A stretch of DNA of 44,165 nt from Clostridia bacterium (GTDB lineage: Bacteria; Bacillota; Clostridia; Oscillospirales; CAG-272), in the NCBI GenBank assembly GCA_017399025.1, contig JAFQEK010000160.1:1-44165 (forward strand), written 5' to 3'. This document shows, piece after piece, positions 1 to 8,102 of the stretch; position 1 is the stretch's first letter; each line of letters begins with the position of its first letter. Under the pieces are notes generated by a model, which had not been told where the DNA came from, did no database searches, and was given only the letters and a program-made list of their open reading frames with translations. Position numbers and translations under genes: made by a program.

Positions 1-556
1 AAACGGAGGAAAAGCCTCCTACGCGAAATTCGGATTTGAGCATTGCCACATCAGGATCCAATACAGCAATGGATTCACTCAGCGCGTTCAAAATGCTGTT
101 CAGGGCAATGCCGCCGAGAATGACTGTCGTTTTTGAGGCAGATATCTTTTTTGCGAAAAGAGAAATGAAAATGACCGCAAGCAGACTGCCGAAAAAAGCA
201 AAAGCGGAAATTGCCCAACCCGAAACGAAGCCGAGTGCACAGCAAAGCGTAACACCGAAGCCCGCGCCCGCATTGACACCGATCACGTTAGGGGAAGCAA
301 GCTGATTGGCGAGTACATTCTGAAGTACGCCGCCCGCCAAAGCAAGGGCAGCTCCGCTGAGCAAAGCTGCCAGAGTTCGGGGAAGTCTTGCGTAATATAA
401 GATATTGGCTTGCGGTTCTTCCGTATTTGAAAAAAGATAACGGAAAAGCTCTGTGGGCGTAAAATGAATGACGCCCAGCATAAGGCTTGCCAAAGCAATC
501 AGCAGACAAAGTACGATGCTTATGCTCATAAGGAACGGATAGCACTTAGTTTTCAT
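1..556 (-). CDS. FecCD/BtuC-type ABC transporter permease, C-terminus cut by window edge
   Basis: This is the membrane subunit of a metal-chelate (iron-siderophore, heme or cobalamin) importer. I translated the leftward frame from an ATG that overlaps the end of the upstream binding-protein gene by 11 bases. The first about 185 residues show an N-terminal hydrophobic helix and the family signature around residues 50-90 (LPRTLAALLSGAALALAGG, then LQNVLANQLASPNVIGVNAG), which is diagnostic of FecCD permeases. More hydrophobic segments follow and the frame is still open at base 1, so roughly the last 140-150 residues of a usual 320-350 residue protein are missing. The overlap with the binding-protein gene implies translational coupling. 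The ATPase subunit should lie beyond the left edge. The substrate cannot be read from the sequence. Confidence 0.9.
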   Translation of the reverse strand, partial: MKTKCYPFLMSISIVLCLLIALASLMLGVIHFTPTELFRYLFSNTEEPQANILYYARLPRTLAALLSGAALALAGGVLQNVLANQLASPNVIGVNAGAGFGVTLCCALGFVSGWAISAFAFFGSLLAVIFISLFAKKISASKTTVILGGIALNSILNALSESIAVLDPDVAMLKSEFRVGGFSSV

Positions 557-1469
557 CATATAAGATACGATCCAATTTTTCGTATGCCTCGCTGAAACGG
601 GCATTCGGTTTCATATTGAACAGCTCCTTTTCCATATAATAAACCTTGCCGTTTTTCACAGCATCCAATTGTCCCCAAAGCGGATTTTCATCAAACATCG
701 CCTCGGCGGCAGCTTTAACGGCTTCCATATCATCTCCCGTCTGAATGAAAAAGATTTTGTCGGGGTTTTGCAAAACTATGCTTTCCACGCTGAGATTTTC
801 AAGCAACGCGCCGTTGCTGTCCGCAATATTCATACAGCCGAAATCCCGAAGCATACCGCCGAGCATGGTGTTTTCACTGTTTTTTGCGCGTATGCTTTGC
901 GCAGAAGCACGCAAAACAAGAACGGTTTGTTTTTCCTCATTTTGCCGTTTGACAATCAATTTTTCAATACGTTTTTCCTGTTCGGTTCCATACTGCGTAT
1001 ATCTCTCGGTGTTGCCTGTGATTTCGGTCATGATTTTCAATACGCGCAAATAAGAATCGAAATCCGCGACATCGAAATAGACGACATGAATGCCGATCGC
1101 TTCCAGTTGGTCCTTCATTTCCAAATGCTTTGCGAGCTTGGAACTTGCAAAAACCAGATCGGGTGCTGCCATCAACAGAGCTTCCGCATTGGGATTGTGC
1201 GTGGAGCCGAGATTCACGGCATCTGCGGGGAGTGGAAGACAGAGGTCTTCGAAGGCATCGTCCGCACTTGCGCAAACCTCGCCTCCCGCAAGCATCCAAA
1301 GGTCCGCGTAGCTTCCCAGCAGACAAGCCACGCGTTCGAAACGGTTCACCGTAACTTGTCTGCCAAGATCATCGGTAAAAGAATAGCCGTCTTCTTTTGC
1401 TGATGGATTGCACGAAACGAAGGAAAACAAAAACAGTAACAAAAATACCGTTACAGTAATTTTTTTCAT
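546..1469 (-). CDS. ABC transporter substrate-binding lipoprotein (iron-chelate/cobalamin type)
   Basis: This 307-residue periplasmic-binding-type protein is predicted to be lipid-anchored on the outer face of the membrane and to deliver a chelate to the neighbouring permease. The N-terminus is a lipoprotein signal: MKK, a hydrophobic stretch, then a FVSC lipobox with Cys20. After it come the family marks DLGRQVTVNRFERVACLLGS, PNAEALLMAAPDLVFASS near residues 95-110 and the C-terminal NMKPNARFSEAYEKL typical of BtuF/FecB-like clusters. The start is backed by a TAAGGAAAA ribosome site. It lies 18 bases downstream of the redox fusion gene and overlaps the permease, so the three form one operon. 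Ligand identity (ferric siderophore, heme, B12) is open. Confidence 0.88.
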   Translation of the reverse strand: MKKITVTVFLLLFLFSFVSCNPSAKEDGYSFTDDLGRQVTVNRFERVACLLGSYADLWMLAGGEVCASADDAFEDLCLPLPADAVNLGSTHNPNAEALLMAAPDLVFASSKLAKHLEMKDQLEAIGIHVVYFDVADFDSYLRVLKIMTEITGNTERYTQYGTEQEKRIEKLIVKRQNEEKQTVLVLRASAQSIRAKNSENTMLGGMLRDFGCMNIADSNGALLENLSVESIVLQNPDKIFFIQTGDDMEAVKAAAEAMFDENPLWGQLDAVKNGKVYYMEKELFNMKPNARFSEAYEKLDRILYDEN

Positions 1470-1487
1470 CGTAATTTTTCCTTACAG

Positions 1488-4040
1488 TCAGCAGGTTGCG
1501 CCGCCTTTGACCTGTTTCTCTAAAATTTCGGATTTATTCAACTCGGCGTGCAGAAGCTTTTCTTCCACGTAATTGAAGCCGAGACGGGCGACGGTATCTG
1601 CAAATCTTTCTCCCGTAATGCCTTCGTTGCGGAATAGGAGAATGGCGCGTTCAACGGTATCGAGAACCTCTGCTTCGTTCAGGAAAAGTTTGGAAAGCGG
1701 TCTGCCGTTTGCCATCTTTTTGCCCCATCTGCCACCGATATAAATTTTATAGCCGTTGATATATTCTTCGGTTACGCCGAAAGGACATTTTCCTTTGCAT
1801 CTGCCGCATGCGTTGCAGGAAGAGGAATCCACCGTGAGGCAGTTATCCGCAAGCGTTGCAATCTTGATCGGGCAAGCTTTTTCGACCTGGCAGACTTTAC
1901 AACCGCGGCATTTGGAGAAATCAAAGTTCGGAACGAGCTGACCGACAATACCGAGGTCGTTCAGATCGGGTTTTACACAGTTGTTGGGACAGCCACCTAC
2001 CGCAATTTTGAATTTATGCGGAAGCGTTACGCTGTGATAACCCTTGTAAAATCTTTCGTGAATCTGTTCGGAAAGACCGAAGGTATCGATCAGACCAAAT
2101 TGGCAGGTCGTACCCTTGCAGGAAACAATGGGACGGACGAGAGAGCCTGTACCGCCTGTTTCAAGATCGTGTTCCGCAAGAAAAGCAATCAGGGGATCGA
2201 TATTTTCATATTTTACACCCTGAATTTCAAGTGTCAGGCGTGTGGTCATGGCAACCTCACCGCTGCCGAAGCGTTCAGCCGCTTCCGCTACGGTTCTGTG
2301 TTCTTCCGTTGTGATCTTACCGTTTCTTGTAATTACACGCACGTTAAATACATCGGGATAACGCTTATCGCGCAAACAGCCAAGACCTTTCACTCTTTTA
2401 ATTTCATCCGCAGACAGAACACCATTTTCTCCGAGACTTTTTTTGATTATATTGAAGGTTGCACCGCCTTCCAGAACTTTGGTATTTGTATATCCGATAT
2501 TTTTCAGTTTATTCTGAATGAGATAGCCGCGTTTTCCTCTTGCGCAAACGAGAAGAAGCTTTGCGTCTTTTGCATATTTTTCTGCAGATTTTGCGGCATT
2601 GGCAAGATCAAACCATTCCGCGCCGATAAGTGTAGGCGCAGGATGCGCATCGATCGTGATATAACCCTTGGCTGCGCCATTCATGTATTCGTAAGGCGTG
2701 AAGCTGTCTATTCTGCCACTGAGTTTATTAAAAAGTACACCGCAGGCGGTAGCAAAAGGATGGATGGCAGTAGAAAACGGAGGTGCATACGCAAAATCTG
2801 CGGTCAGGAAATCTCCGACTGAAAGACCTGCCGTAATACCGATGACGGCGATGTCTGCCATTTTATCCACAGCGCCGGCACCGAGAATCTGGGCACCGAG
2901 AAGTTTACTCGTTTTGCGGTCTGCAATCAGCTTTGTGATGAACATATCGGAATCTGGATAATAATGCGCTTTGTCATCGCTTACACAAAGTGCGGTTACG
3001 GTATCGAAGCCGGCTTCTTGCGCTTGAGCTTCCGTAAGTCCCGTTCTTGCCGCGTTAAGATTTTCCGCAAGCTTCACAACGCCTGTACCAAGTGCACCGG
3101 GATACGGGGTGGATTCTCCGCCGAGTGTCAGCGCGAGCGCTCTGCCCGCAATATTGGCTGTGGAACCCATGGCAGACCATTGATTTTTGCCTGTTATACG
3201 GTTTTTTACCATTGCGCAGTCGCCGACAGCATATACATCGGGGATATTTGTCTGCGCATATTCGTCCGTGAGAATACAACCTTTTTCCATGAGAATGCCG
3301 CTGTCGGCAAGGAATTTCGTTGCAGGACGGATGCCTGCCGCCAGAATTGCCATATCAGCAGAAATTTCCCCTGCGGTAGTAGAGATTCCAGTAATTTTTT
3401 CCGTTCCGAGAATGGATTTCACGGAAGTGCCGAGCAGAATACGAAGTCCCTTTTCGGTGAGCTTTCTACGAATAAAATCAGCCATTTCCACGTCAAAAAT
3501 ATTGGGCATGAGTTGGGATGCCATATCAATCAGCGTAACGGAAAGACCTTTCTTCATCAGATTTTCCGCCGTTTCCAATCCGATCAGACCGCCGCCAATC
3601 ACAACCGCTTTCTTGCAGTTTTCCGAATAACTCCGGATAGCAACGGCATCTCCGGGTTTGCGTACCGTGAAAACGCCGTTCAGACCAACGCCTTCCACTG
3701 GGGGAATGGCAGCTTCTGCGCCGACGGCGATCACAAGCTTATCGTAAAAAACGGTTTCTCCGCAAACGGAAATACTCTTTGTATTCGTATCTACGGCAGT
3801 TACTTCCGATTCGGTATATACCTGCACACCGGTCAGTCCCATGAATTTTTGGGGTGTGTTGACCACGAGTTCGTCTTCGGATTCGATCACACCGCCGATA
3901 TAATACGGAAGTCCGCATCCCGCGTAGGAAATATCTTTGGATTTCGTGTAGATCACAACTTCTGTGGATGGATTTTCTCGTTTCAGTTTTGCCGCCGTTT
4001 TGGTTCCCGCAGCAACGCCTCCGATCACAATAACTTTCAT
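1488..4040 (-). CDS. Multidomain CoA-disulfide reductase / rhodanese / siroheme-ferredoxin fusion
   Basis: This 850-residue flavoprotein combines four modules. Residues 1-445 are a pyridine-nucleotide-disulfide oxidoreductase of the CoA-disulfide/persulfide reductase type: FAD site VIGGVAAGTKTAAKL, redox Cys42 in SYAGCGLPYY, NAD site VVIGGGLIGLE. Residues of about 455-540 resemble a rhodanese domain with a candidate sulfur-carrying Cys in LLVCARGKRG. Residues of about 550-700 match a sulfite/nitrite reductase half-domain, with a siroheme-[4Fe-4S] Cys set at 641, 646, 684 and 688. Residues 711-752 carry two [4Fe-4S] ferredoxin motifs (CxxCxxC...CP twice). Known families suggest sulfur-species or sulfite reduction; the exact substrate is inference. 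The start has a strong AAGGAG site. It heads an operon with a chelate importer, and a consensus-like promoter lies just upstream. Confidence 0.88.
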   Translation of the reverse strand: MKVIVIGGVAAGTKTAAKLKRENPSTEVVIYTKSKDISYAGCGLPYYIGGVIESEDELVVNTPQKFMGLTGVQVYTESEVTAVDTNTKSISVCGETVFYDKLVIAVGAEAAIPPVEGVGLNGVFTVRKPGDAVAIRSYSENCKKAVVIGGGLIGLETAENLMKKGLSVTLIDMASQLMPNIFDVEMADFIRRKLTEKGLRILLGTSVKSILGTEKITGISTTAGEISADMAILAAGIRPATKFLADSGILMEKGCILTDEYAQTNIPDVYAVGDCAMVKNRITGKNQWSAMGSTANIAGRALALTLGGESTPYPGALGTGVVKLAENLNAARTGLTEAQAQEAGFDTVTALCVSDDKAHYYPDSDMFITKLIADRKTSKLLGAQILGAGAVDKMADIAVIGITAGLSVGDFLTADFAYAPPFSTAIHPFATACGVLFNKLSGRIDSFTPYEYMNGAAKGYITIDAHPAPTLIGAEWFDLANAAKSAEKYAKDAKLLLVCARGKRGYLIQNKLKNIGYTNTKVLEGGATFNIIKKSLGENGVLSADEIKRVKGLGCLRDKRYPDVFNVRVITRNGKITTEEHRTVAEAAERFGSGEVAMTTRLTLEIQGVKYENIDPLIAFLAEHDLETGGTGSLVRPIVSCKGTTCQFGLIDTFGLSEQIHERFYKGYHSVTLPHKFKIAVGGCPNNCVKPDLNDLGIVGQLVPNFDFSKCRGCKVCQVEKACPIKIATLADNCLTVDSSSCNACGRCKGKCPFGVTEEYINGYKIYIGGRWGKKMANGRPLSKLFLNEAEVLDTVERAILLFRNEGITGERFADTVARLGFNYVEEKLLHAELNKSEILEKQVKGGATC

Positions 4041-4083
4041 ATTCGGAATCTCCTTTTGATTTTATAAATTTTATATATGTTTG

Positions 4084-4112
4084 ATTATAACATGAAAACC
4101 ATATAAAATCAA
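4084..4112 (-). promoter_or_regulatory. Promoter of the redox-fusion/ABC operon
   Basis: Leftward TTGATT (-35), 17-base spacer and TATAAT (-10), placed about 45 bases ahead of the start codon. Matches the housekeeping sigma consensus at 11 of 12 positions. Confidence 0.75.
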
Positions 4113-4286
4113 GATACTGTTCGGATTGACGGAAATAATTTTGTCTGTCCCAATATTTTTAAGGAGAAAATAATCGGATGCACAAAAAAGTGAATAAAGT
4201 AGCGTACTGACGGCAACAATGAAAGTATTCTGAAAAGAACCCTTTGCAGAAAATACAAATTAAAAAACGGAAGGTACGGTGATGAT

Positions 4287-4466
4287 ATGTCCCCCAAAGA
4301 GCTTCTTTATATTGAGGATGCGCTCGGTCACATGCAGGAAAGCAAAAAATGCTGCTCCGATTTTTCAAATCAGGTGCAAGATCCCTCTTTACGAAATCTG
4401 CTTCAGGATATCTCAGCCAAGCAAAACGAGATGTTCACAAAATTTTATTCCTTGCTGGGCGCATAA
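4287..4466 (+). CDS. Small CotF-like spore coat protein (59 aa)
   Basis: A 59-residue helical protein (MSPKELLYIEDALGHMQESK..., ending KFYSLLGA). It resembles the short partner protein found beside CotF-type coat genes in Clostridia, which begins with a similar KELLYVEDALGH stretch. It has a Cys pair at residues 22-23 and no signal peptide. The stop codon lies 13 bases before the next coat gene, and the downstream ribosome site AAGGAGG starts right at this stop, so the two are co-transcribed. A role in the spore coat is inferred from family resemblance and the neighbour; no sporulation promoter could be fixed with confidence. Confidence 0.72.
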   Translation: MSPKELLYIEDALGHMQESKKCCSDFSNQVQDPSLRNLLQDISAKQNEMFTKFYSLLGA

Positions 4467-4479
4467 GGAGGAACACGAA

Positions 4480-4728
4480 ATGGAAGACCAGATCATGATG
4501 TCAACGGTTCTCGGCAATGTCAAGGGTATGTGCGATTTGATGATGCACGGAACTGTCGAATCCTCAACCCCTGCAGTTCACGGCGCATTTCAGTGCGCAC
4601 TGGACGATATGCTTTGCTTACAAAACCGAATCTACAACGAAATGAGCGCAAAGGGATGGTATCCTTCGGAACAGGCAGAAGCACAGAAAATTGCCAAGGT
4701 CAAACAGAAGTTTTCAAATGCGAATTAA
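4480..4728 (+). CDS. CotF-family spore coat protein (82 aa)
   Basis: An 82-residue protein of the Coat_F (PF07875-like) group: GNVKGMCDLMMHGTVESSTP near residues 12-31, a CALDDMLCLQNRIYNEMSAKGWY core and a lysine/glutamine-rich tail. This pattern of a KGxCDLxxHGTxESST segment followed by a YxxMxxKGWY segment is characteristic of CotF-like proteins that coat the spore. The start is set by an AAGGAGG site at normal spacing; longer upstream starts in the same frame lack one and run into the preceding gene. It is the second gene of a two-gene coat unit and is followed by a terminator about 145 bases downstream. Confidence 0.85.
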   Translation: MEDQIMMSTVLGNVKGMCDLMMHGTVESSTPAVHGAFQCALDDMLCLQNRIYNEMSAKGWYPSEQAEAQKIAKVKQKFSNAN

Positions 4729-4871
4729 AGAGGCAACTCACAGTATAAAGAGTTTATTATGAATATAGTATTAGTTGCGCTGACTTCTCCGTCGAGTATC
4801 CCAAAGGGATTTCCCCAATAGGCTCTCACCTCACACGCTCTTCGTATTCGCCATTTATGGAGTCCATCCGA

Positions 4872-4905
4872 GAACCCAATGTGTAAACATGTTGGGTTCT
4901 TTTTT
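4872..4905 (+). terminator. Rho-independent terminator after coat genes
   Basis: Inverted repeat GAACCCAA/TTGGGTTC with a 12-base loop followed by six T. The first good terminator downstream of the coat gene pair. Confidence 0.75.
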
Positions 4906-4978
4906 GTTCCATAGAAAATTGCGTAAAAGCTTGTATCGTTTGGCTACAGTTCTAACTGCGATAGGTAAGCAACTTCCT

Positions 4979-4999
4979 GTGGGCATTGCCCGCTTTTTT
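4979..4999 (+). terminator. Second terminator-like hairpin in the non-coding stretch
   Basis: GTGGGC-ATT-GCCCGC stem loop followed directly by TTTTTT. No gene ends immediately before it, so it may end a small RNA that starts after the terminator at 4905. Confidence 0.6.
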
Positions 5000-5119
5000 A
5001 CCTATAGAAAATTATCCTAAAACAGGTTACAAACTTGTCGCGCATGGAGTGGCATGTCCACTTTCTTGTTCGCATAAGTGCATCCCCACCGAAGAGTTTG
5101 GCAAATGTGGAATTTTCCA

Positions 5120-5635
5120 TTATGAATCAATGCTGATTTCGTACTTATCTTCAATGAGTATATAGTTCACATTATGCTTTTGTGCAAGGGATAACACTTT
5201 TGCATTGTCCTCCAATACACTTTCCATAGTACACCATTCATCATCCAAACGATTTTCAATGATATTTGCATATCTCTTTATGTCAGCATAATGATTTCTT
5301 ATATATTCTTTGCTCATGACAAGGCAATAATATTTAATGCTTTCAAGATATTCAGAGTTAAAGTCCTTTTGCCAATCGAATGGAATATAACAACCTTCAA
5401 TAACCAAGTTTTGCTCATTTTCGATAGCAGTTTTAATCATCTCACGAACAATGGGCCACAAGTAGGCAGTCAAATCGCTATCTTCGCTTATTGGTGTGAG
5501 TTTTGTGTTTCCGCTACGAATCAACCCCATCTTCAAATGGTCAATGGACAAATACGGATATTTAAATTTTTCAAGCAGTTGTTGGGCAAGTGCTGTTTTT
5601 CCCGTATGGGATGCACCCGTAATTAAAATAATCAT
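5120..5635 (-). CDS. P-loop kinase-like ATPase (zeta-toxin/AAA_33-like), function unknown
   Basis: A 171-residue cytosolic P-loop protein. The Walker A motif GASHTGKT sits at residues 7-14, with a shikimate/phosphoglycerate-kinase-like fold suggested by the following YPYLSIDHLKMGL segment (a conserved Asp where the acceptor is usually bound) and by NLVIEGCYIP, resembling the second strand of such kinases. It is probably a small-molecule or nucleotide kinase; the zeta-toxin-like superfamily is a loose match and no antitoxin gene is adjacent. I chose the second in-frame ATG because an AAGGA site lies 8 bases before it, while the first ATG (5644) overlaps that site. The gene is monocistronic and more AT-rich than the housekeeping genes nearby, consistent with later acquisition. 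Confidence 0.65.
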   Translation of the reverse strand: MIILITGASHTGKTALAQQLLEKFKYPYLSIDHLKMGLIRSGNTKLTPISEDSDLTAYLWPIVREMIKTAIENEQNLVIEGCYIPFDWQKDFNSEYLESIKYYCLVMSKEYIRNHYADIKRYANIIENRLDDEWCTMESVLEDNAKVLSLAQKHNVNYILIEDKYEISIDS

Positions 5636-5705
5636 TGCAGTCATCCTTACAAATTCAAGTTTATCGAATAGATAATATCACATAGTTTTGAAATTTTCCA
5701 TCACG

Positions 5706-5747
5706 AAAAAGCACGATGGTTTTAATACAAACCCATCGTGCTTTTTT
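5706..5747 (-). terminator. Terminator of the tRNA-Leu operon
   Basis: Nine-base perfect stem GCACGATGG/CCATCGTGC flanked by A/T runs on both sides, so it can act in either direction. It begins at the encoded CCA end of the tRNA. Confidence 0.88.
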
Positions 5748-5829
5748 GGTGCGGATAACAGGACTTGAACCTGCATGGTCGCCCACTGGAACCTGAAACC
5801 AGCGCGTCTACCAGTTCCGCCATATCCGC
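5747..5829 (-). tRNA. tRNA-Leu (anticodon CAG)
   Basis: A class II tRNA with a long variable arm, read leftward from GCGGATATGGCGG. Acceptor arm GCGGATA pairs with TATCCGC, the T-arm loop contains GGTTCAAGTCC, and the discriminator A and CCA end are encoded. The anticodon loop TTCAGGT gives CAG, which reads CUG codons. It is the second gene of a two-tRNA unit; a GCCACTG/CAGTGGC hairpin (5841-5858) separates it from the first and may guide processing. Confidence 0.93.
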
Positions 5830-5861
5830 ATATATGTAAAGCCACTGAGAACAGTGGCTTG

Positions 5862-5945
5862 TGGTGCGAGAAACGGGACTTGAACCCGTACGGTGAATCC
5901 ACACGCCCCTCAAACGTGCGCGTCTACCAGTTCCGCCACTCTCGC
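5862..5945 (-). tRNA. tRNA-Leu (anticodon GAG)
   Basis: A class II tRNA read leftward from GCGAGAGTGGCGG, with encoded CCA, T-loop GGTTCAAGTCC and a long variable arm. The anticodon loop TTGAGGG gives GAG, which reads CUC and CUU codons. The D-arm is the same as in the neighbouring tRNA-Leu, indicating a tandem duplication. A consensus promoter sits about 50 bases upstream. Confidence 0.93.
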
Positions 5946-5995
5946 ATAGCCGTCTTTATGGGAGGCCCTCAAGCGTTTCCCTTGCAACGGATTTT

Positions 5996-6024
5996 ATTAT
6001 ATACCATTCTTTCCGAAATGTCAA
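5996..6024 (-). promoter_or_regulatory. tRNA-Leu operon promoter
   Basis: Leftward TTGACA, 17-base spacer, TATAAT: a perfect housekeeping-sigma promoter, as expected for stable RNA. Confidence 0.9.
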
Positions 6025-6107
6025 TACTTTTTTTGAAAAAAATAAATATTTTTCAATTTTTTTCAGATATGAAAAATCGGAAAAGAATGGCTTGGCAATT
6101 TTTGGAA

Positions 6108-7064
6108 TCAATTGTTTTCCTGTTTGGATTGGCGGTTATTTTCCGTCTCACGCAGTTCTTTTTGTTCTTTTTTTGTATTGGCAAGAATCTTGACCTGATC
6201 TTTGGCATATGTTCTGATCGTGGGATGTTCGCTGCCGAAACGAACTTTAACCAAGCCCGCAAGCGGAACAAGCTCACAAACAAAACCTCTTCCGTCTGGA
6301 GTTTCCACGAATGCATCCACCTTCGGCAATTTAGCAAGCTCTTCTTCGTAAAGCTCATGTTCATACCGCAAGCAACACATCAGACGTCCGCATGCACCGG
6401 AAATTTTCTGAGAATTCAAAGAAAGATTCTGTTCCTTTGCCATTTTAATGGAAACCTGTACGAAATCATCTAAAAATTTCTTACAGCAAAAAGGTCTTCC
6501 GCAAACACCGAGTCCGCCGATCAGCTTGGTTTCGTCACGGATACCGATCTGGCGAAGTTCAATTCTCGTACGGAAAATGGAAGCCAAACTTTTTACAAGC
6601 TCTCGGAAATCCACTCTGCCTTCTGCAGTAAAATAAAAGAGCAATTTATTGTTGTCAAACGTATATTCCACATCCACAAGCTTCATTTCCAGATTGTGTT
6701 CCGCAATTTTTTCAAGGCAAATCACTTCCGCCTCTTTTTCCTTACGTTTATTTTCTTCATAAATCAAAACGTCTGCTTCCGTTGCAATGCGGATCACGGG
6801 ACGAAGCGGCAAAACCACTTTGTCCTCGCCGACGAAACGATTGGGAATTACAACCGTACCGAATTCCAGTCCTCTGGCAGTTTCCACAATCACGTTAGAG
6901 CCATTCTGCGGCTTTAATCCCTGTGGATCAAAATAGTAAATCTTTCCCGATTTTTTGAAACGGACACCTACGATTTCATAGGTTTCACAAGATGCCGCCA
7001 TCTCTTCGGCAACTTCTTCATTTTCTGTATTCTTTTCAACTCTGTTTTCTTCTTTTTCCATCAT
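6108..7064 (-). CDS. ricT: PSP1-domain regulator RicT/YaaT
   Basis: A 318-residue homologue of B. subtilis RicT (YaaT), known there as part of the Ric complex that controls RNase Y activity, sporulation and biofilm and that binds [4Fe-4S] clusters. After an acidic 25-residue leader the PSP1 domain runs from about residue 30 to 240. Cysteine pairs in CGRPFCC (188, 193, 194) and CGRLMCC (225, 230, 231) are the hallmark of the family, and LEFGTVV is the typical core strand. The C-terminal tail is charged and low complexity. It lies 27 bases downstream of holB, and the darA-holB-ricT order is conserved across Bacillota, which supports the call. No ricA or ricF gene is in the window. Confidence 0.92.
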   Translation of the reverse strand: MMEKEENRVEKNTENEEVAEEMAASCETYEIVGVRFKKSGKIYYFDPQGLKPQNGSNVIVETARGLEFGTVVIPNRFVGEDKVVLPLRPVIRIATEADVLIYEENKRKEKEAEVICLEKIAEHNLEMKLVDVEYTFDNNKLLFYFTAEGRVDFRELVKSLASIFRTRIELRQIGIRDETKLIGGLGVCGRPFCCKKFLDDFVQVSIKMAKEQNLSLNSQKISGACGRLMCCLRYEHELYEEELAKLPKVDAFVETPDGRGFVCELVPLAGLVKVRFGSEHPTIRTYAKDQVKILANTKKEQKELRETENNRQSKQENN

Positions 7065-7091
7065 GTAGTTTTCTTCCTCATTATTTATCTT

Positions 7092-8102
7092 TTAAACCGC
7101 CGCCCAGAGTTCAATGGCAAGCAATGCCGCGGAAACGGAAACACCCGTGTTCAATCTGAGATCCGAACGGATTCTATCTGCCATCTCAAACGATTTCAAA
7201 AGTGAAGCTGTTGCAAAGCGCAGAGAAAGCGCATCCGCTTCTTCTCTTGTGAAAAAGGAAAGACTTCCTTCTTCATGATTCTGAACACGAAGGAGATCGC
7301 CGTAAGCCAAAATCAGATTTTCAGTCAGGGCAAAGAGTGCCTCTCTGGTAGTTGCAAAATCCGCTGTCTGCTTCAAAAAACCAAAATAGGACACGCTTCG
7401 GTTTTTATCCGCCTGTCCTTCGATCAGTTTTTTTGCCGCAGCGTATGCGGAAAATGCAAAAGTTTCTTCATCCAAAAGTGTTTTCAGCTTTCCGACAGAC
7501 CCTCTCGCCATACGAACGGCAAAGGAAAGCTTTTCTTCATTTTCCGAGCCCGGAAGCTCATTTTTCTTCGCATATGCGCGAAGTGCCGATTCTTCAAATA
7601 TCTCCAGAGAAATTTTTTGTGCGCGGGAACGCACGGTTGAAAGAAGTGCCAGACTGTTTTCACAAAGTAAAAGCATATAAACACCTGCGGGCGGCTCTTC
7701 GATGATTTTCAGAAGCGCATTTTGTGCAGCAGGTGTCAGCGCATCGGCTTCGTCAAAAATATACATTTTGAAATTCAGCTCCGAAGGTGTCAGGAATACC
7801 GTTCCGCAAAAATCGCGAACCGCATCCACGCCGATCGTTTTTTTATTTTCCTCACGGCGGAGCATCATGACATCGGGAGAGGTTTCCTCCCAGATACGTT
7901 TGCATTTCTTTTCCGTTTCTTCTTTCGTCCCCTTTTCGGAATGTACGGCAAGATTTACGGCAAGTGCTTTGGCAAAAGTCTTTTTTCCCGCTCCGGATGG
8001 TGCTTCCAGAATATACGCGTGCGCGTATTTCTCTTCCCGGATCAAAGAAGAGAAATACGCCTTTTGTTTTTGATTTCCGTATACGTGATCAAAAAAATCC
8101 AT
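7092..8102 (-). CDS. holB: DNA polymerase III delta-prime subunit
   Basis: A 336-residue AAA+ clamp-loader subunit that helps load the sliding clamp at replication forks. Walker A variant APSGAGKKT at residues 34-42, Walker B-like FDEAD in KMYIFDEADALTPAAQNALLKIIEEPP, and sensor-1-like CENSLALLSTVRSR, all as in delta-prime/DnaX proteins. The zinc-module region is reduced: only one Cys is retained around KKCKRIWEETSPDVM, fitting a degenerate module. The start codon shares one base with the stop codon of darA (TGATG), so translation is coupled. It is about the normal family length. Confidence 0.92.
   Translation of the reverse strand: MDFFDHVYGNQKQKAYFSSLIREEKYAHAYILEAPSGAGKKTFAKALAVNLAVHSEKGTKEETEKKCKRIWEETSPDVMMLRREENKKTIGVDAVRDFCGTVFLTPSELNFKMYIFDEADALTPAAQNALLKIIEEPPAGVYMLLLCENSLALLSTVRSRAQKISLEIFEESALRAYAKKNELPGSENEEKLSFAVRMARGSVGKLKTLLDEETFAFSAYAAAKKLIEGQADKNRSVSYFGFLKQTADFATTREALFALTENLILAYGDLLRVQNHEEGSLSFFTREEADALSLRFATASLLKSFEMADRIRSDLRLNTGVSVSAALLAIELWAAV

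Larger units (their letters stand above)
4729..5119. other. Gene-free stretch with two terminator-like hairpins
   Basis: About 390 bases without a convincing gene. It contains two rightward hairpin-plus-T-run structures (4872-4905 and 4979-4999), an outer inverted pair ATAGGTAA/TTACCTAT around the second hairpin, and a short hairpin AGTGG-CATGT-CCACT near 5049-5063. Short open frames here have no ribosome sites. It may encode a small structured RNA or be the scar of an insertion element; I could not decide which. Confidence 0.4.

Noticed and set aside
2964..4067. 367-residue rightward frame
   Set aside because: It is antisense to the well-supported 850-residue redox protein, Arg/Phe/His-rich and lacks a ribosome site.
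4729..5119. Group II intron or TnpB guide-RNA remnant
   Set aside because: No reverse transcriptase or TnpB frame, no domain V and no recognisable element ends; similarity was too vague to claim.
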